From Bradyrhizobium sp. SZCCT0231 (lineage in GTDB: Bacteria; Pseudomonadota; Alphaproteobacteria; Rhizobiales; Xanthobacteraceae), in assembly GCF_018130245.1 (NCBI RefSeq), contig NZ_JAFCKP010000003.1:434001-498000 (forward strand): a DNA stretch of 64,000 bases. Direction: 5' to 3'. A model generated the notes under the pieces. The model had not been told where the DNA came from, ran no database searches, and worked only from the letters and a program-made list of their open reading frames with translations. Every line of letters starts with the position of its first letter. Position 1 is the stretch's first letter. This document shows positions 53,394 to 62,574 of this stretch, in pieces. Position numbers and translations under genes: made by a program.

Positions 53394-55076
53394 ATGCGCA
53401 TCACCGCGAAATATTTGGCAACCACGAGCCTGGTCCTGGTGACCACGGCGCTCGCGTCGCCGTCATGGGCGGCCAACGTGGACGCCACGTCGACGATCGA
53501 CACGGTCACCGTCTATCCCGACGGCGCCACCGTCACCCGCGTCATCTCGTTGGATCTCGCCTCCGGTGACTCGACGCTGGTCGCCAAGGATTTTCCGCTC
53601 TCGCTCGATCCGTCTTCCCTCCGCGTTGAAGGCGAGGCGGGCGCCAGGCTCACCATCGGCACGATCGATGCGCGGCCGCCGAAGGCCGCACCGCCCGCGA
53701 ACCTCTCCGAGCTGGACAAGCGCATCGAAGCATTGAGGGATCAACGGGCCGATCTGCAGGGTGCGATCGACTCGGCCAACGCCCGGCGCAAGTTTGCGCA
53801 GCATTTTGCCGAAGCGTCGCCGGCCGGCCTCGGCGAGAAAGGCGAGGCGCGCCCGATTACCGAATGGCGCGCGGCCTTTGCCGCGGTTGCCGAGGAGATC
53901 GCGACCGCTGACACCGCCATTCGCGACGCCGGGCGAAAACAGCGCGAGATCGACCGCCAGATCGCGGAATTGGAAGCCGAGCGCTCGGCCAAGCCGCCGA
54001 GCAAGCTGGAAGTGCGGATCGACATCGCCTCAGCCGCGGCGACCAAGGCGACGCTGCGCGTGACCTATGCCGTGCGCAACGCGCGCTGGGTGCCGCTCTA
54101 CGACGCCCGGCTCGATACCGGCGCCAAGGAGCGCAAGCCGCAGCTCGAACTCGTTCGCCGCGCCGAGGTCACGCAGTCGACCGGTGAGGACTGGTCGAAC
54201 GTGACGCTCGGCGTCTCCACGGTCCGCATCAGCCGCGGCGGCAGTGCCCCGGAGCTGAACTCGCTGGTTGCGCAATATCCGCAAGTGCCGAAGCCGCTGG
54301 CGCTCGGGACCGCGTCGGATCTGGCGCGGCCCGCGCCCGCCATGCGGGAGCGTTCCGCGCAACTCATGCCATTGTCCAAGGCCCTCGAAGCCGAGCCGCG
54401 CGAGCGGGCCGACGAGCAACAGGCCGTCGCCGAGATCGGCGACTTCCAGGCCACCTTCAAGATTCCCGGCCGCGTCAGCCTCGGCGCTGCCGAGGGCGCC
54501 AAGAGCCTCCGTATCGCTTCGGTGAATGTACCCGCCGATCTCGCGGTGCGCGCCGCGCCGGTGATGAATCCCACCGCGTTCCTCGAAGCCAGCTTCAAGC
54601 AGACGGACGACACGACCCTGCTGCCGGGCAAGGTCGCGATCTACCGCGACGGCACCTTTGTCGGTCGCGGCAAGATCACAGCGTCCGCCAAGGACGACAT
54701 CGTGCGGCTCGGCTTCGGCGCCGACGACAAGGTGAGAATCGAGCGCGCCGTGCTCAAGCGCAACGAAGGCTCTGCAGGCCTGCTCGTGACGACGTCGAAG
54801 ACCGACGAGCGTTCGTTCAAGACCACGATCCGCAACGGCCATGATTTCCCGATTCGCGTGGCGATCGAAGATCAGCTGCCGGTCAGCGAGAACGAGGACA
54901 TCGTCGTCGAGATGCTGCCGTCGAGCACGCAGCCGACCGCAACCAACATCCGCGACAAGCGCGGCGTGCTGGAATGGTCGTTCGACGCCAAGCCCGGCGA
55001 GGTCAAGGACATCAACTTCGCCTGGCGCGTCCGCTGGCCGAAGGACAAGAGCATGGTGATCGTCCCGGCGGGGTAG
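53394..55076 (+). CDS. MuiA-family (DUF4139) envelope protein
   Basis: Exported protein of 560 residues, with signal peptide ending ASPSWAAN (about residue 27). A DUF4140-like N-terminal domain (about 30-110), a coiled coil (about 100-200; SELDKRIEALRDQRADLQGAI and EIDRQIAELEAERS) and a DUF4139 domain (about 205-555) follow. MuiA was named as a mucoidy inhibitor when overexpressed in a gammaproteobacterium, and its molecular role is unknown. An AGGAGG ribosome-binding site sits just ahead of the ATG. A GC-rich terminator separates it from hmuV. Confidence 0.88.
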   Translation: MRITAKYLATTSLVLVTTALASPSWAANVDATSTIDTVTVYPDGATVTRVISLDLASGDSTLVAKDFPLSLDPSSLRVEGEAGARLTIGTIDARPPKAAPPANLSELDKRIEALRDQRADLQGAIDSANARRKFAQHFAEASPAGLGEKGEARPITEWRAAFAAVAEEIATADTAIRDAGRKQREIDRQIAELEAERSAKPPSKLEVRIDIASAAATKATLRVTYAVRNARWVPLYDARLDTGAKERKPQLELVRRAEVTQSTGEDWSNVTLGVSTVRISRGGSAPELNSLVAQYPQVPKPLALGTASDLARPAPAMRERSAQLMPLSKALEAEPRERADEQQAVAEIGDFQATFKIPGRVSLGAAEGAKSLRIASVNVPADLAVRAAPVMNPTAFLEASFKQTDDTTLLPGKVAIYRDGTFVGRGKITASAKDDIVRLGFGADDKVRIERAVLKRNEGSAGLLVTTSKTDERSFKTTIRNGHDFPIRVAIEDQLPVSENEDIVVEMLPSSTQPTATNIRDKRGVLEWSFDAKPGEVKDINFAWRVRWPKDKSMVIVPAG

Positions 55077-55087
55077 ACGGCGCCCTT

Positions 55088-55115
55088 CACCTCGCCCCGC
55101 AAGCGGGGCGAGGTG
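55088..55115. terminator. bidirectional hairpin between the MuiA-like and hmuV genes
   Basis: Near-perfect stem CACCTCGCCCC / GGGGCGAGGTG closing a short loop, 12 bases after the rightward gene and 8 bases after the leftward hmuV stop. It is GC-rich without a clear U run. Confidence 0.65.
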
Positions 55116-55123
55116 GCGTACTT

Positions 55124-55930
55124 TCATCGTGGCGACGTCGAGCTCGCCCGCATCGACTGCGGCAGCACGTACGGTACGCCGCCGTCGTCCCGATGGACCG
55201 CCGCGTCGATCTCGAAAATATCCCGGATCGTCTCGCGCGTGACGACACCCGCGCGCGGGCCATCTGCAGCGAGCTTGCCGCCGGCCAGCACGACCAGCCG
55301 GTCGGCGAAGCGGATCGCGAGATTGAGATCGTGCAGGATGGCGATGACGGCGGTGCCGGCAGCCGCGCGGCGGCGCGCCGCTTCGACGAGGTCGATCTGG
55401 TGACGCAGATCGAGGCTCGAGGTCGGCTCGTCCAGCAGCAGGAGGCCCGGTCCGTGCTCCGCCTCGCCGCAGGCGAGCTGCACCAGCACGCGGGCGAAAT
55501 GGGCGCGCTGCTGCTCGCCGCCCGACAACGTCGGCAATTGCCGTTCGCGGAAATGCGCCAGGCCCACCTCGTCCAGCGCGGCGTCGACGAGCGGGCCGGC
55601 ATCGCGAAGGCTGCGCTCGCCCGCGCCCATCAGCACGATCTCCTCGACCGTGAACGGGAAGGTGACGTTGACGTGCTGGGACAGCATCGCGCGGCGTGCG
55701 GCGAGCTCGCGCGGCGTGAAGCTGCCGATGTCGCGCTGCTTGAGCCGCACCTCGCCTGCGCTCGGGCGAAGATCGCCGGAGAGCAGCCGCAGCAGCGTAG
55801 ACTTGCCGGCGCCGTTCGGGCCGATGATGGCGACCATCTCGCCGGCCGCGACCGTCAGGCCGACGTCATCGAGCAGCGTCGCGCGGCCGGCGCGCTTGCT
55901 CAAGCGTCGTGCCTCGATCACCGCGGTCAT
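55124..55930 (-). CDS. hmuV: haem ABC transporter ATP-binding protein
   Basis: Cytoplasmic ATPase of the haem importer, 268 residues. Walker A GPNGAGKST, signature LSGGEQQRAHFARVL and Walker B LLLLDEPTSSLD are intact, and LSQHVNVTFPFTVEEIVLMG is typical of HmuV. The start ATG at 55930 overlaps the HmuU stop by 4 bases. The open frame runs far upstream, but only as a shadow of hmuU. It is last in the leftward hemP-hmuT-hmuU-hmuV operon. Confidence 0.95.
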   Translation of the reverse strand: MTAVIEARRLSKRAGRATLLDDVGLTVAAGEMVAIIGPNGAGKSTLLRLLSGDLRPSAGEVRLKQRDIGSFTPRELAARRAMLSQHVNVTFPFTVEEIVLMGAGERSLRDAGPLVDAALDEVGLAHFRERQLPTLSGGEQQRAHFARVLVQLACGEAEHGPGLLLLDEPTSSLDLRHQIDLVEAARRRAAAGTAVIAILHDLNLAIRFADRLVVLAGGKLAADGPRAGVVTRETIRDIFEIDAAVHRDDGGVPYVLPQSMRASSTSPR

Positions 55931-57018
55931 AGCGCCGTCAGCCCACGCTGCCGCAGCAGGATGAAGAGAAAGACGGGGGCGCCGACGGCCGCCGTCAGGA
56001 TGCCGATCGGCATCTCCGCCGGCGCGACGATGGTGCGCGCCAGCGTGTCGGCGCCGACCATGAGGATCGCGCCTGATAGCACCGAGGCCGGCAGCAGCAG
56101 GCGATGCGCCGGCCCGATCACGAGACGGAGCAGATGCGGCACCACGATGCCGACGAAGCCGATGACGCCGCTGATCGACACCGCGACACCGGTCATGGCG
56201 GACACCATGACGATCGAGATCCGCTTCAGACGCTCGACATCGACGCCGCCGTGAAAGGCATCGGCCTCGCCGAGCACCAGCAGATCGAGGCCGCGGGCGA
56301 TGAAGGCGCAGGACGCGAGTCCCGCGACGAGGATCGGCGCGAGCACGGCGGCCTTGGTCCAGGTCGCGCCGCTCATCGAGCCGAGCATCCAGAACGTGAT
56401 GTCGCGGAGCTGGCGGTCGTCGGCGATGAACACGAGCAGCCCGATGCCGGCGTTGGCGATCGCGGTGATGGCGACGCCGGCGAGCAGGAAGATCGCGATC
56501 GAGGTCCGTCCCGAGCGGCTGGAGATGCCGTAGAGGGCAGCCGTCGTCGCCAGCGATCCCGCGAAGGCCGCGAGCGGCAACAGCTCGGTCTGGAGAAAGC
56601 GCAATGCCTCGCCGAAGCGGGAATCCGTGAAGACGATCGCACTTGCGGCTGCGAGCGCGCCGCCGCTGGAGACGCCGACCAGCGCGGGATCTGCGAGGGG
56701 GTTGCGAAACAGCCCCTGCATGATCGCGCCGGCCGCGGCAAGCAGGCCGCCGACCATCGCGGCCGCGGCGATGCGGGGGATGCGGATCGACCACAGCACG
56801 AGCTGGTCGCGGGCGGTCATGGCATCGGCGGTCGTGTTGCCTGCAAAGCCGAGTGCCGCAGGCAACCGGGACAGGGGAATGCCGGCTGCACCGACCGTCA
56901 GGGCGACGATGGTGGTGGTGAACAGCACCGCAAGCAGAAGAGGGATCGCGAACGATGCGGACCGCCGTCCCGCATGTCGTCGCAGGCTTCGTGCCTCGGT
57001 CCCGACCGCCACGCTCAT
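55927..57018 (-). CDS. hmuU: haem ABC transporter permease
   Basis: FecCD-type inner-membrane permease of 363 residues with about ten helices. It has the family motifs RIPRIAAAAMVGGLLAAAGAIMQGLFRNPLADPALVGVSSG and the late FVGIVVPHLLRLVIGPAHR in short pieces. The N-terminus MSVAVGTEARSLRRH is cytoplasmic. ATG 57018 overlaps the HmuT stop (ATGA), and the end overlaps the HmuV start, so the three are tightly coupled. It passes haem delivered by HmuT into the cytoplasm. Confidence 0.94.
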   Translation of the reverse strand: MSVAVGTEARSLRRHAGRRSASFAIPLLLAVLFTTTIVALTVGAAGIPLSRLPAALGFAGNTTADAMTARDQLVLWSIRIPRIAAAAMVGGLLAAAGAIMQGLFRNPLADPALVGVSSGGALAAASAIVFTDSRFGEALRFLQTELLPLAAFAGSLATTAALYGISSRSGRTSIAIFLLAGVAITAIANAGIGLLVFIADDRQLRDITFWMLGSMSGATWTKAAVLAPILVAGLASCAFIARGLDLLVLGEADAFHGGVDVERLKRISIVMVSAMTGVAVSISGVIGFVGIVVPHLLRLVIGPAHRLLLPASVLSGAILMVGADTLARTIVAPAEMPIGILTAAVGAPVFLFILLRQRGLTAL

Positions 57019-57965
57019 TGCCGGCAATTCGCCGCCGACAGAGCCGACGTGAATGCACCGCCATCGGCCAAGGCCGGATAGAGCTTGACCGAGAGGTCGC
57101 GCGCCGCTGCCGCCGTACGCGGCCCGAAGCCGAGCAGATAGAGCCCGTCCATGGTGATGAAGCTCTTGTTGGCCGCGACCGGCGTCAGCGCAAAGCCGGG
57201 ATGCGCGTAGACGGCATCGGCTTGCAGCGAATCCTTGCCGCGCTCGATCGACAGCACGACGTCCGGCTTTGCGGCCACGATCGCCTCGTCGCCGATGATC
57301 TTGTAGCCGTCGTAATCGTCGACCGCGTTGGCCGCGCCGGCGAGCTGGATGATCTCGTCGGCCGCGGTCTTGTGGCCGGCCACCATCGCCCGCCCGTTCT
57401 GGAGCGACATCACGAACATCACGCGCACCGGCTTCGTCACCTTGGCGCGCAGTGCGCGCAGCTGCGCAAGATCGGCGCCGACAGCGGCGCTCAGACATTC
57501 GGCGCGCGCGTCGACGCCCATGGCGTGGCCGACCAGTCTTATCTTCTCGATCAGGCCTTCTTCGGAGAAGGTCTCGGGCACCAGCACCAGCGGCACCTTC
57601 GCCGTCTCCAGGATATCCATGGTCTCGCGCGGGCCCGAGCCCTGGATCGCCAGGATCAGGGTGGGGTTGAGGCCCAGCACGCCCTCGGCCGAGATCTGGC
57701 GCATGTAGCCGACATTGGGTTTGTCGTGCAGCGCCGCTGCCGGATAGAGGCTCGTGGTGTCGACGCCGACCAGCCGGCTTTCCAGCCCGAGCGCATAGAG
57801 GATCTCGGTGATGGCGCCGCCGATCGAGACCGTGCGCGCAAAATCGGCAACAGTAACTTCGCGATTGCGCGCATCATGCACGGTGATGCCGGCCGCGTGC
57901 GCGGCAGATGTGAGCGCGATTCCGCCGGAGAGCAGGAGATTGGCGAGGGTGCGGCAAAATGTCAT
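57015..57965 (-). CDS. hmuT: periplasmic haem-binding protein
   Basis: Haem carrier of the ABC importer, 316 residues. A signal peptide (about 1-24, ending SAAHA) is followed by the class III binding-protein start ITVHDARNREVTVADFARTVSIGGAITEILYALG. The helical backbone links the two lobes, and NVGYMRQISAEGVLGLNPTLI is the typical cluster of HmuT. It lies 6 bases after the hemP stop, in the operon hemP-hmuT-hmuU-hmuV. Confidence 0.93.
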   Translation of the reverse strand: MTFCRTLANLLLSGGIALTSAAHAAGITVHDARNREVTVADFARTVSIGGAITEILYALGLESRLVGVDTTSLYPAAALHDKPNVGYMRQISAEGVLGLNPTLILAIQGSGPRETMDILETAKVPLVLVPETFSEEGLIEKIRLVGHAMGVDARAECLSAAVGADLAQLRALRAKVTKPVRVMFVMSLQNGRAMVAGHKTAADEIIQLAGAANAVDDYDGYKIIGDEAIVAAKPDVVLSIERGKDSLQADAVYAHPGFALTPVAANKSFITMDGLYLLGFGPRTAAAARDLSVKLYPALADGGAFTSALSAANCRQ

Positions 57966-57971
57966 TGAAGG

Positions 57972-58178
57972 TTACTTCGTCAGGATCAGCTTGTTCTGCG
58001 AGGTCAAGCGGAGACGATAGCTGTCCTCGCCATGCGCAATGATGATCTCGCGCTCGGCCGCAAACAGCTCGCGGCTGTCGATCCGGGTCCCGCGCATGGT
58101 GAGAGTTCGCGTTGTTGCGGAAGGGCTTTGTGCCCGTCCTGCCGCGCTGCCGCTGCTGTCTCCTGATGTTGCTGACAT
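57972..58178 (-). CDS. hemP: hemin uptake protein HemP/HmuP
   Basis: Small protein of 68 residues with a disordered Ser/Ala-rich head and the family core SRELFAAEREIIIAHGEDSYRLRLTSQNKLILTK at the C-terminus. In Bradyrhizobium the HmuP protein is a co-activator, with Irr, of the haem receptor gene. It starts at the ATG 58178; the longer frame upstream is not conserved. It leads the leftward haem operon and faces the receptor gene across a 263-base promoter region. Confidence 0.92.
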   Translation of the reverse strand: MSATSGDSSGSAAGRAQSPSATTRTLTMRGTRIDSRELFAAEREIIIAHGEDSYRLRLTSQNKLILTK

Positions 58179-58258
58179 TGTCGGTGCGATGCGCCTTCGA
58201 AAACTTGGAGTACCGCTTGTTTGTATAGGCGGCGCGAAGCGCATTCCAACGGTCGCAA

Positions 58259-58275
58259 TTTACAATCGATATAAA
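58259..58275. promoter_or_regulatory. weak Irr/ICE-like box in the hemP-receptor promoter
   Basis: TTTACAATCGATATAAA agrees with the ICE pattern TTTAGAA-N3-TTCTAAA at all but three positions. It lies about 81 bases from the hemP start and 167 from the receptor start. The match is weak, but haem genes of this group are known Irr targets, so it is the best candidate I can see in the gap. Confidence 0.35.
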
Positions 58276-58371
58276 GTGCAACCCGATGTCATTGACCGTC
58301 AGAGTGTTGCCACGTAACCATTTCTTGCAGCGGGGAACATGCCCGCCTTTTGAGACAATCAGCCAGCCAGT

Positions 58372-58388
58372 CGCTCGCGTTGCGAGCG
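58372..58388. promoter_or_regulatory. inverted repeat upstream of the haem receptor gene
   Basis: Perfect 7-base arms CGCTCGC / GCGAGCG with a GTT spacer, about 54 bases before the receptor start. It could be an operator or a hairpin in the leader of the message. I do not recognise a known regulator for it. Confidence 0.45.
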
Positions 58389-58441
58389 TACGCCAGCCAA
58401 CAGACTGAAAAAGCTAAAGTAAAGTGCAGGCTGGGGCTGAT

Positions 58442-60793
58442 ATGGCTGACGGGGCTAGGTATTCGCGCGCCCTGATTTTGGGCGCGTCGGTGGTTTCAAT
58501 TGCGGCAATGATGACGGAGGGCAGTCTCGCGCAGACCGCTTCGCCGCAGGCTGAAAACGCGTCCTCGGAAAGACCGAAACAGGCCAAGCGCAAGCCGTCC
58601 AAGCCGCAAGTCGCTCAGCAGGCAACGCCTGAGGTCATGAACGCCCGCGCCCAGGCCGGCGGCACGGCGCCCGTTCAGGTGCTCGACACCATTACCGTCG
58701 CCGCAACCAAGACCAAGGAGCGCGCCATCGACGCGCTCGCGCCTGTCAGCTCGATTACGCTCGACCAGATCCAGGGGATTCAGCCGAACCGGTTGTCCGG
58801 CATCTTCTATGCGGTGCCCGGCGTGTCGTTCCAGGAGCGCGGTGACGATCCCGCAACGGTCATCAACATCCGCGGCCTGCAGGATTTCGGCCGCGTCGCG
58901 GTCGTGGTCGACGGCGCGCGGCAGAATTACCAACGCACCGGCCACAACGCCAACGGCTCCTTCTTCCTCGATCCCGAATTGATCGGCGGCGTCGACGTCG
59001 TGCGCGGACCGACCGCCAACATCTACGGCTCCGGTGCGATCGGCGGCGTGGTCTCGTTCCGCACCAAGGACATCGACGACGTGCTGCGTCCCGGCGAGCG
59101 CTGGGGTGTCGATCTCTCCGGCTCCTACGGCTCCAACAACAATCGCGGCCTCGGCTCGGTGTTCGGCGGCGTGCGCGCCACGCCCGATGTCGATATTTTC
59201 GGCGGCGCCGTTTACCGCACGCAAGGCAACTACAAGGACGGCAACGGCACCGAGATCGGCAACACCGGCAACCAGGTCGAGGCCGGGCTGATGAAGCTCA
59301 CGGTGCGGCCGGCCCTCGGTCACGAGGTCAAGTTCGGCGCCGTGTTCCAGGACTACCAATACGACATCGGCCAGTTCAATCGCGGTCCGGTCGTAACGGC
59401 GGCCCAGCGCGCGCTCTATCAGGGCTCGTCGGTCTATGCCTCCGATGCGAAGAACTACACCGGCACCATCACCTGGAACTATTCGCTGCCGAGCGACAAT
59501 CTGTTCGACTGGCACATGTCGATCTACGGCAATCGCGTCGACAACGACCAGACCAAGACCTATCACTACTCGACCGGCGGCGCGGCCTATTGCGGCGCCG
59601 GCAATTTCGGCAACAACATTTCGGGCTGCGTCGGCGACAAGCGCAGCTATGTCCTCAATACCTACGGCATCGACGTCAACAACACCACGCGCTTCAACGT
59701 GGGCGACTGGCGCAATGCCGTCACCTGGGGCGTCGACGCCTTCCAGGACGACGTGATCACGACCGACAGCCGCGGCAACTCCAACATCACGACGCCGAGC
59801 GGCATCCGCACCGTCTCGGGCGGTTTCGTTCAGTTGAAGCAGAATTACAGCACCTGGTTCGAGGCGGTGAGCGCGATCCGCTATGACCGCTACGACCTCG
59901 ATTCCGGCAGGACCAGCGCCGGCGGCGACCGATTCTCGCCGAAGATCACAATCGGCGTCACGCCGGTCCCGGGCTTCCAGCCTTATGTCAGCTATGCCGA
60001 AGGCTATCGCGCGCCGTCCATCACCGAGACGGTGATCTCGGGCGCGCATGCGACCGGTGGCGGACCGGCCTTGTTCCCTTGTCCAAACGGTACCGTCGGC
60101 CTGTTCTGCTTCCTGCCCAACCCGAACCTTCGTCCCGAGGTCGGCAAGAACAAGGAAGTCGGCTTCAATCTGAAGTATGACAACATCTTCAGCGCCAACG
60201 ACTCGTTCCGCGGCAAGATCAACCTGTTCCGCAACGACGTCAGCGATTACATCGATCTCGTGCCGTTCGGCTTCGTGACCTTCCCGGGCGTTGGCACATT
60301 CGCTCAGTACTATCAGTACCAGAACATCGCGCAGGCCCGCATCCAGGGCTTCGAGGCGGAGACGATGTACGATGCCGGCAGCTGGTTCATCGGTGTCGCC
60401 GGTCACTATATCCAGGGCAAGAACGTCGCCACCAATATCGGGCTCGCGACCATCACCCCGCGCAAGGTCGTCACGACCGGCGGCGTCCGCCTGCTCGATC
60501 GGACGCTGATCCTGTCGGCGCAGTGGGCCTCGTTCGGCGCGAACAACGACGTGCCCGCCGGCTATCTGCCCGCGACCGGCTACGAACTGGTCAACCTGTA
60601 CATGACCTACAACGCGACAAGGGACATCGTGTTCACGGCCTCGATCGACAATCTCTTGAACCAGTACTACCGGCCTTACGCCGTTCCCGGCAGCTCGACT
60701 GACGGCACCTCGCAGAACGACGTGCTGTGGTCGAGCCCCGGACCGGGCAGGGTCTACAAGGCCGGCATGAAGATCCACTTTGGAGGTGCGTAA
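58442..60793 (+). CDS. hmuR: TonB-dependent haem receptor (HmuR-like)
   Basis: Outer-membrane receptor of 783 residues that binds and imports haem. A signal segment (about 1-35), a TonB box-like LDTITVAATKT, a plug domain (about 85-190) and a 22-strand barrel follow. The haem-receptor signatures are visible: a FRAP-like GYRAPSITE and NPNLRPEVG. The final residues KAGMKIHFGG end in an aromatic-containing barrel strand. The start ATG 58442 is chosen; an ATG 18 bases earlier is in frame. It opens the rightward part of the haem locus, leading to hmuQ, hutX, exbB, exbD and tonB. Confidence 0.94.
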   Translation: MADGARYSRALILGASVVSIAAMMTEGSLAQTASPQAENASSERPKQAKRKPSKPQVAQQATPEVMNARAQAGGTAPVQVLDTITVAATKTKERAIDALAPVSSITLDQIQGIQPNRLSGIFYAVPGVSFQERGDDPATVINIRGLQDFGRVAVVVDGARQNYQRTGHNANGSFFLDPELIGGVDVVRGPTANIYGSGAIGGVVSFRTKDIDDVLRPGERWGVDLSGSYGSNNNRGLGSVFGGVRATPDVDIFGGAVYRTQGNYKDGNGTEIGNTGNQVEAGLMKLTVRPALGHEVKFGAVFQDYQYDIGQFNRGPVVTAAQRALYQGSSVYASDAKNYTGTITWNYSLPSDNLFDWHMSIYGNRVDNDQTKTYHYSTGGAAYCGAGNFGNNISGCVGDKRSYVLNTYGIDVNNTTRFNVGDWRNAVTWGVDAFQDDVITTDSRGNSNITTPSGIRTVSGGFVQLKQNYSTWFEAVSAIRYDRYDLDSGRTSAGGDRFSPKITIGVTPVPGFQPYVSYAEGYRAPSITETVISGAHATGGGPALFPCPNGTVGLFCFLPNPNLRPEVGKNKEVGFNLKYDNIFSANDSFRGKINLFRNDVSDYIDLVPFGFVTFPGVGTFAQYYQYQNIAQARIQGFEAETMYDAGSWFIGVAGHYIQGKNVATNIGLATITPRKVVTTGGVRLLDRTLILSAQWASFGANNDVPAGYLPATGYELVNLYMTYNATRDIVFTASIDNLLNQYYRPYAVPGSSTDGTSQNDVLWSSPGPGRVYKAGMKIHFGGA

Positions 60794-60828
60794 GCCTGAA
60801 GGCGCCGCAACACCACAACCTCCGCCGG

Positions 60829-60852
60829 GCCGCGCTGATGCTCCAGCGCGGC
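60829..60852 (+). terminator. intercistronic hairpin between hmuR and hmuQ
   Basis: Nine-base stem GCCGCGCTG / CAGCGCGGC with a 6-base loop, followed by TTCGGCGCGTTTTCGTCTT. It can act as a partial terminator, limiting downstream genes relative to the receptor, or as a message-stabilising element. Confidence 0.6.
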
Positions 60853-60891
60853 TTCGGCGCGTTTTCGTCTTGATAGCAAGGAGAGACTTTC

Positions 60892-61224
60892 ATGTTCATC
60901 GCCATGAATCGTTTTCAAGTGAAGAAGGGCGCGGAGACCGCGTTCGAGACCGTCTGGGCGACCCGCGAATCCTATCTCGGCGGCATGCCGGGCTTCATCG
61001 AGTTTCATCTGTTGAAGGGCCCGGAGGCCGAGGACCACACGCTGTATTCGTCGCACACCAGCTGGGTCGACAAGGCGGCGTTCGAGGCCTGGACGCGCTC
61101 GGAGGAATTCCGTCGCGCTCATGCACGCGCCGACAACAGGACTGGCGAGAGCCTGTATCTCGGCCATCCCAAGTTCGAGGGCTTCGAGGTGATCCAGAGC
61201 GAGCGCAAGGCCGCGGCTGCCTGA
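60892..61224 (+). CDS. hmuQ: haem-degrading monooxygenase HmuQ
   Basis: Cytoplasmic enzyme that opens the haem ring to release iron, 110 residues with the dimeric ABM/IsdG fold. It begins MFIAMNRFQVKKGAETAFETVW and carries the pieces LGGMPGFIEFHLLKG and SSHTSWVDKAAFEAWTRSEEFRRAH, with the His/Trp pattern of IsdG-type enzymes. AAGGAGAG precedes the ATG. It follows the receptor and precedes hutX, consistent with HmuQ of Bradyrhizobium. Confidence 0.92.
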   Translation: MFIAMNRFQVKKGAETAFETVWATRESYLGGMPGFIEFHLLKGPEAEDHTLYSSHTSWVDKAAFEAWTRSEEFRRAHARADNRTGESLYLGHPKFEGFEVIQSERKAAAA

Positions 61225-61251
61225 GTCAATGACGCACGAGAGGAGCCCGAC

Positions 61252-61767
61252 ATGCTGAGCACCGATCTCGCCGATCTCAAGGCGTACATGGCCGACAATC
61301 CCGGCGCGGTGATCGAGGACGTTGCGCGCGAGCGCAAGGTCTCCCCGCGTGCGGTGATCGAGGCGCTGCCGCCGTCCATGATGCGTATCGGGGGCGGCGA
61401 GCACTTTGCCGCCGCCATGCAGGACATTGCGGAATGGGGCGAGGTCACGCTGATCGTGCACACAGATGATGCGATCTTCGAGTTCACGGGCCCAATTCCC
61501 GCGGGCGAGATCGGCCGGGGCTATTTCAACCTGATGCAGCCGAAGGGCCTGCATGGTCATCTCCGCCACGAGCGCTGTGCAGGCGTTGCCTTTGTCGAGC
61601 GGCCCTTCATGGGCAAGACGTCGGCCTTCGTCGCGTTCGTGAACGCCGACGGCGGCATCATGTTCAAGGTCTTCGTCGGTCGCGACGAGACCCGGGCGCT
61701 GCGGGCGGATCAGCTGGCGCGGTTCCGGCAGCTTGCGGACCGGGTCGCGGCGCAGCCTGCTGCGTAG
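61252..61767 (+). CDS. hutX: cytosolic haem carrier HutX/HugX-type
   Basis: Haem-binding protein of 171 residues. The opening LKAYMADNPGAVIEDVARERKVSPRAVIEALPPSMM in short pieces and the central IVHTDDAIFEFTGPIPAGEIGRGYFNL are the HutX/HuvX family pattern. In Vibrio, HutX takes haem from the transporter and passes it to a degrading enzyme. Here it stands between hmuQ and the exbB-exbD-tonB genes. An AGAGGAG site precedes the ATG. Confidence 0.92.
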   Translation: MLSTDLADLKAYMADNPGAVIEDVARERKVSPRAVIEALPPSMMRIGGGEHFAAAMQDIAEWGEVTLIVHTDDAIFEFTGPIPAGEIGRGYFNLMQPKGLHGHLRHERCAGVAFVERPFMGKTSAFVAFVNADGGIMFKVFVGRDETRALRADQLARFRQLADRVAAQPAA

Positions 61768-61794
61768 CTTCCTTCCATCTGTCGGGAGATCAGG

Positions 61795-62571
61795 ATGCAG
61801 GGCATTTTCAGGCTTCGGCACGTGATCGCAACGATCGCGCTGGCCTTCACGCCGACACCGGCCTTCGCGATCGACGAAGCCCTGTTGCCGCGCAATCTGT
61901 CGCCCTGGGGCATGTTCGTCGGTGCCGGCATCGTCGTGAAGACGGTGATGGTCGGGCTCGCCATCGCCTCGCTGGTGACATGGACGGTGTGGCTCGCCAA
62001 GACCGTCGAGCTGCGCCGCAAGGGCTCGCTCGCCTTGCAGCGGACGCACGCCCTCGAGGGCAACATGACGCTGGCCGAGGCATCCGCACGGGCCGGTGAC
62101 GCGCGCGACGCGGTCGCCCAGCTCATCCAGTCCTGCGCCAGGGAGGCCGAGCTCTCCGGCGGCATTCTCGACGACGGCCTGCAGGAGCGGGTGGCGTTGC
62201 GGCTGGAGCGGGTCGAGGCGGCGATGTCGCGGCAGATCGCGCGCGGTACCGGCGCGCTTGCGACCATCGGCGCCATCGCGCCCTTCGTCGGCCTGTTCGG
62301 CACCGTCTGGGGCATCATGAATTCCTTCATCGGCATCTCCGAGAGCCACACCACCAGCCTTGCGGTGGTCGCGCCCGGCATTGCGGAAGCGCTGCTCGCG
62401 ACGGCGCTCGGTCTCGTCGCCGCGATTCCGGCGGTCGTGATCTACAATCATCTCGTCCGCGGCATTGCCAATTACCGCGCGCTGCTCGGTGACGCCTCGG
62501 CGCAGCTCATGCTGCTGGTGAGCCGCCAGCGCGACCACCGCGACTTCCGCCTGGCGCGGGCGGCGGAGTAG
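61795..62571 (+). CDS. exbB: TonB-system energiser ExbB
   Basis: Inner-membrane subunit of the ExbBD proton channel, 258 residues. An N-terminal signal-like segment (ending TPAFA), three transmembrane helices and the long cytoplasmic loop are typical. The motif [41 protein letters not shown] in short pieces is diagnostic of ExbB/TolQ. It belongs to the haem operon, so it powers the adjacent receptor together with exbD and tonB. Confidence 0.94.
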   Translation: MQGIFRLRHVIATIALAFTPTPAFAIDEALLPRNLSPWGMFVGAGIVVKTVMVGLAIASLVTWTVWLAKTVELRRKGSLALQRTHALEGNMTLAEASARAGDARDAVAQLIQSCAREAELSGGILDDGLQERVALRLERVEAAMSRQIARGTGALATIGAIAPFVGLFGTVWGIMNSFIGISESHTTSLAVVAPGIAEALLATALGLVAAIPAVVIYNHLVRGIANYRALLGDASAQLMLLVSRQRDHRDFRLARAAE

Positions 62572-62574
62572 GTC

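Noticed and set aside
58496-60778. Leftward open frame of 760 residues opposite the haem receptor
   Set aside because: Antisense shadow of a protein with clear TonB-dependent receptor signatures.
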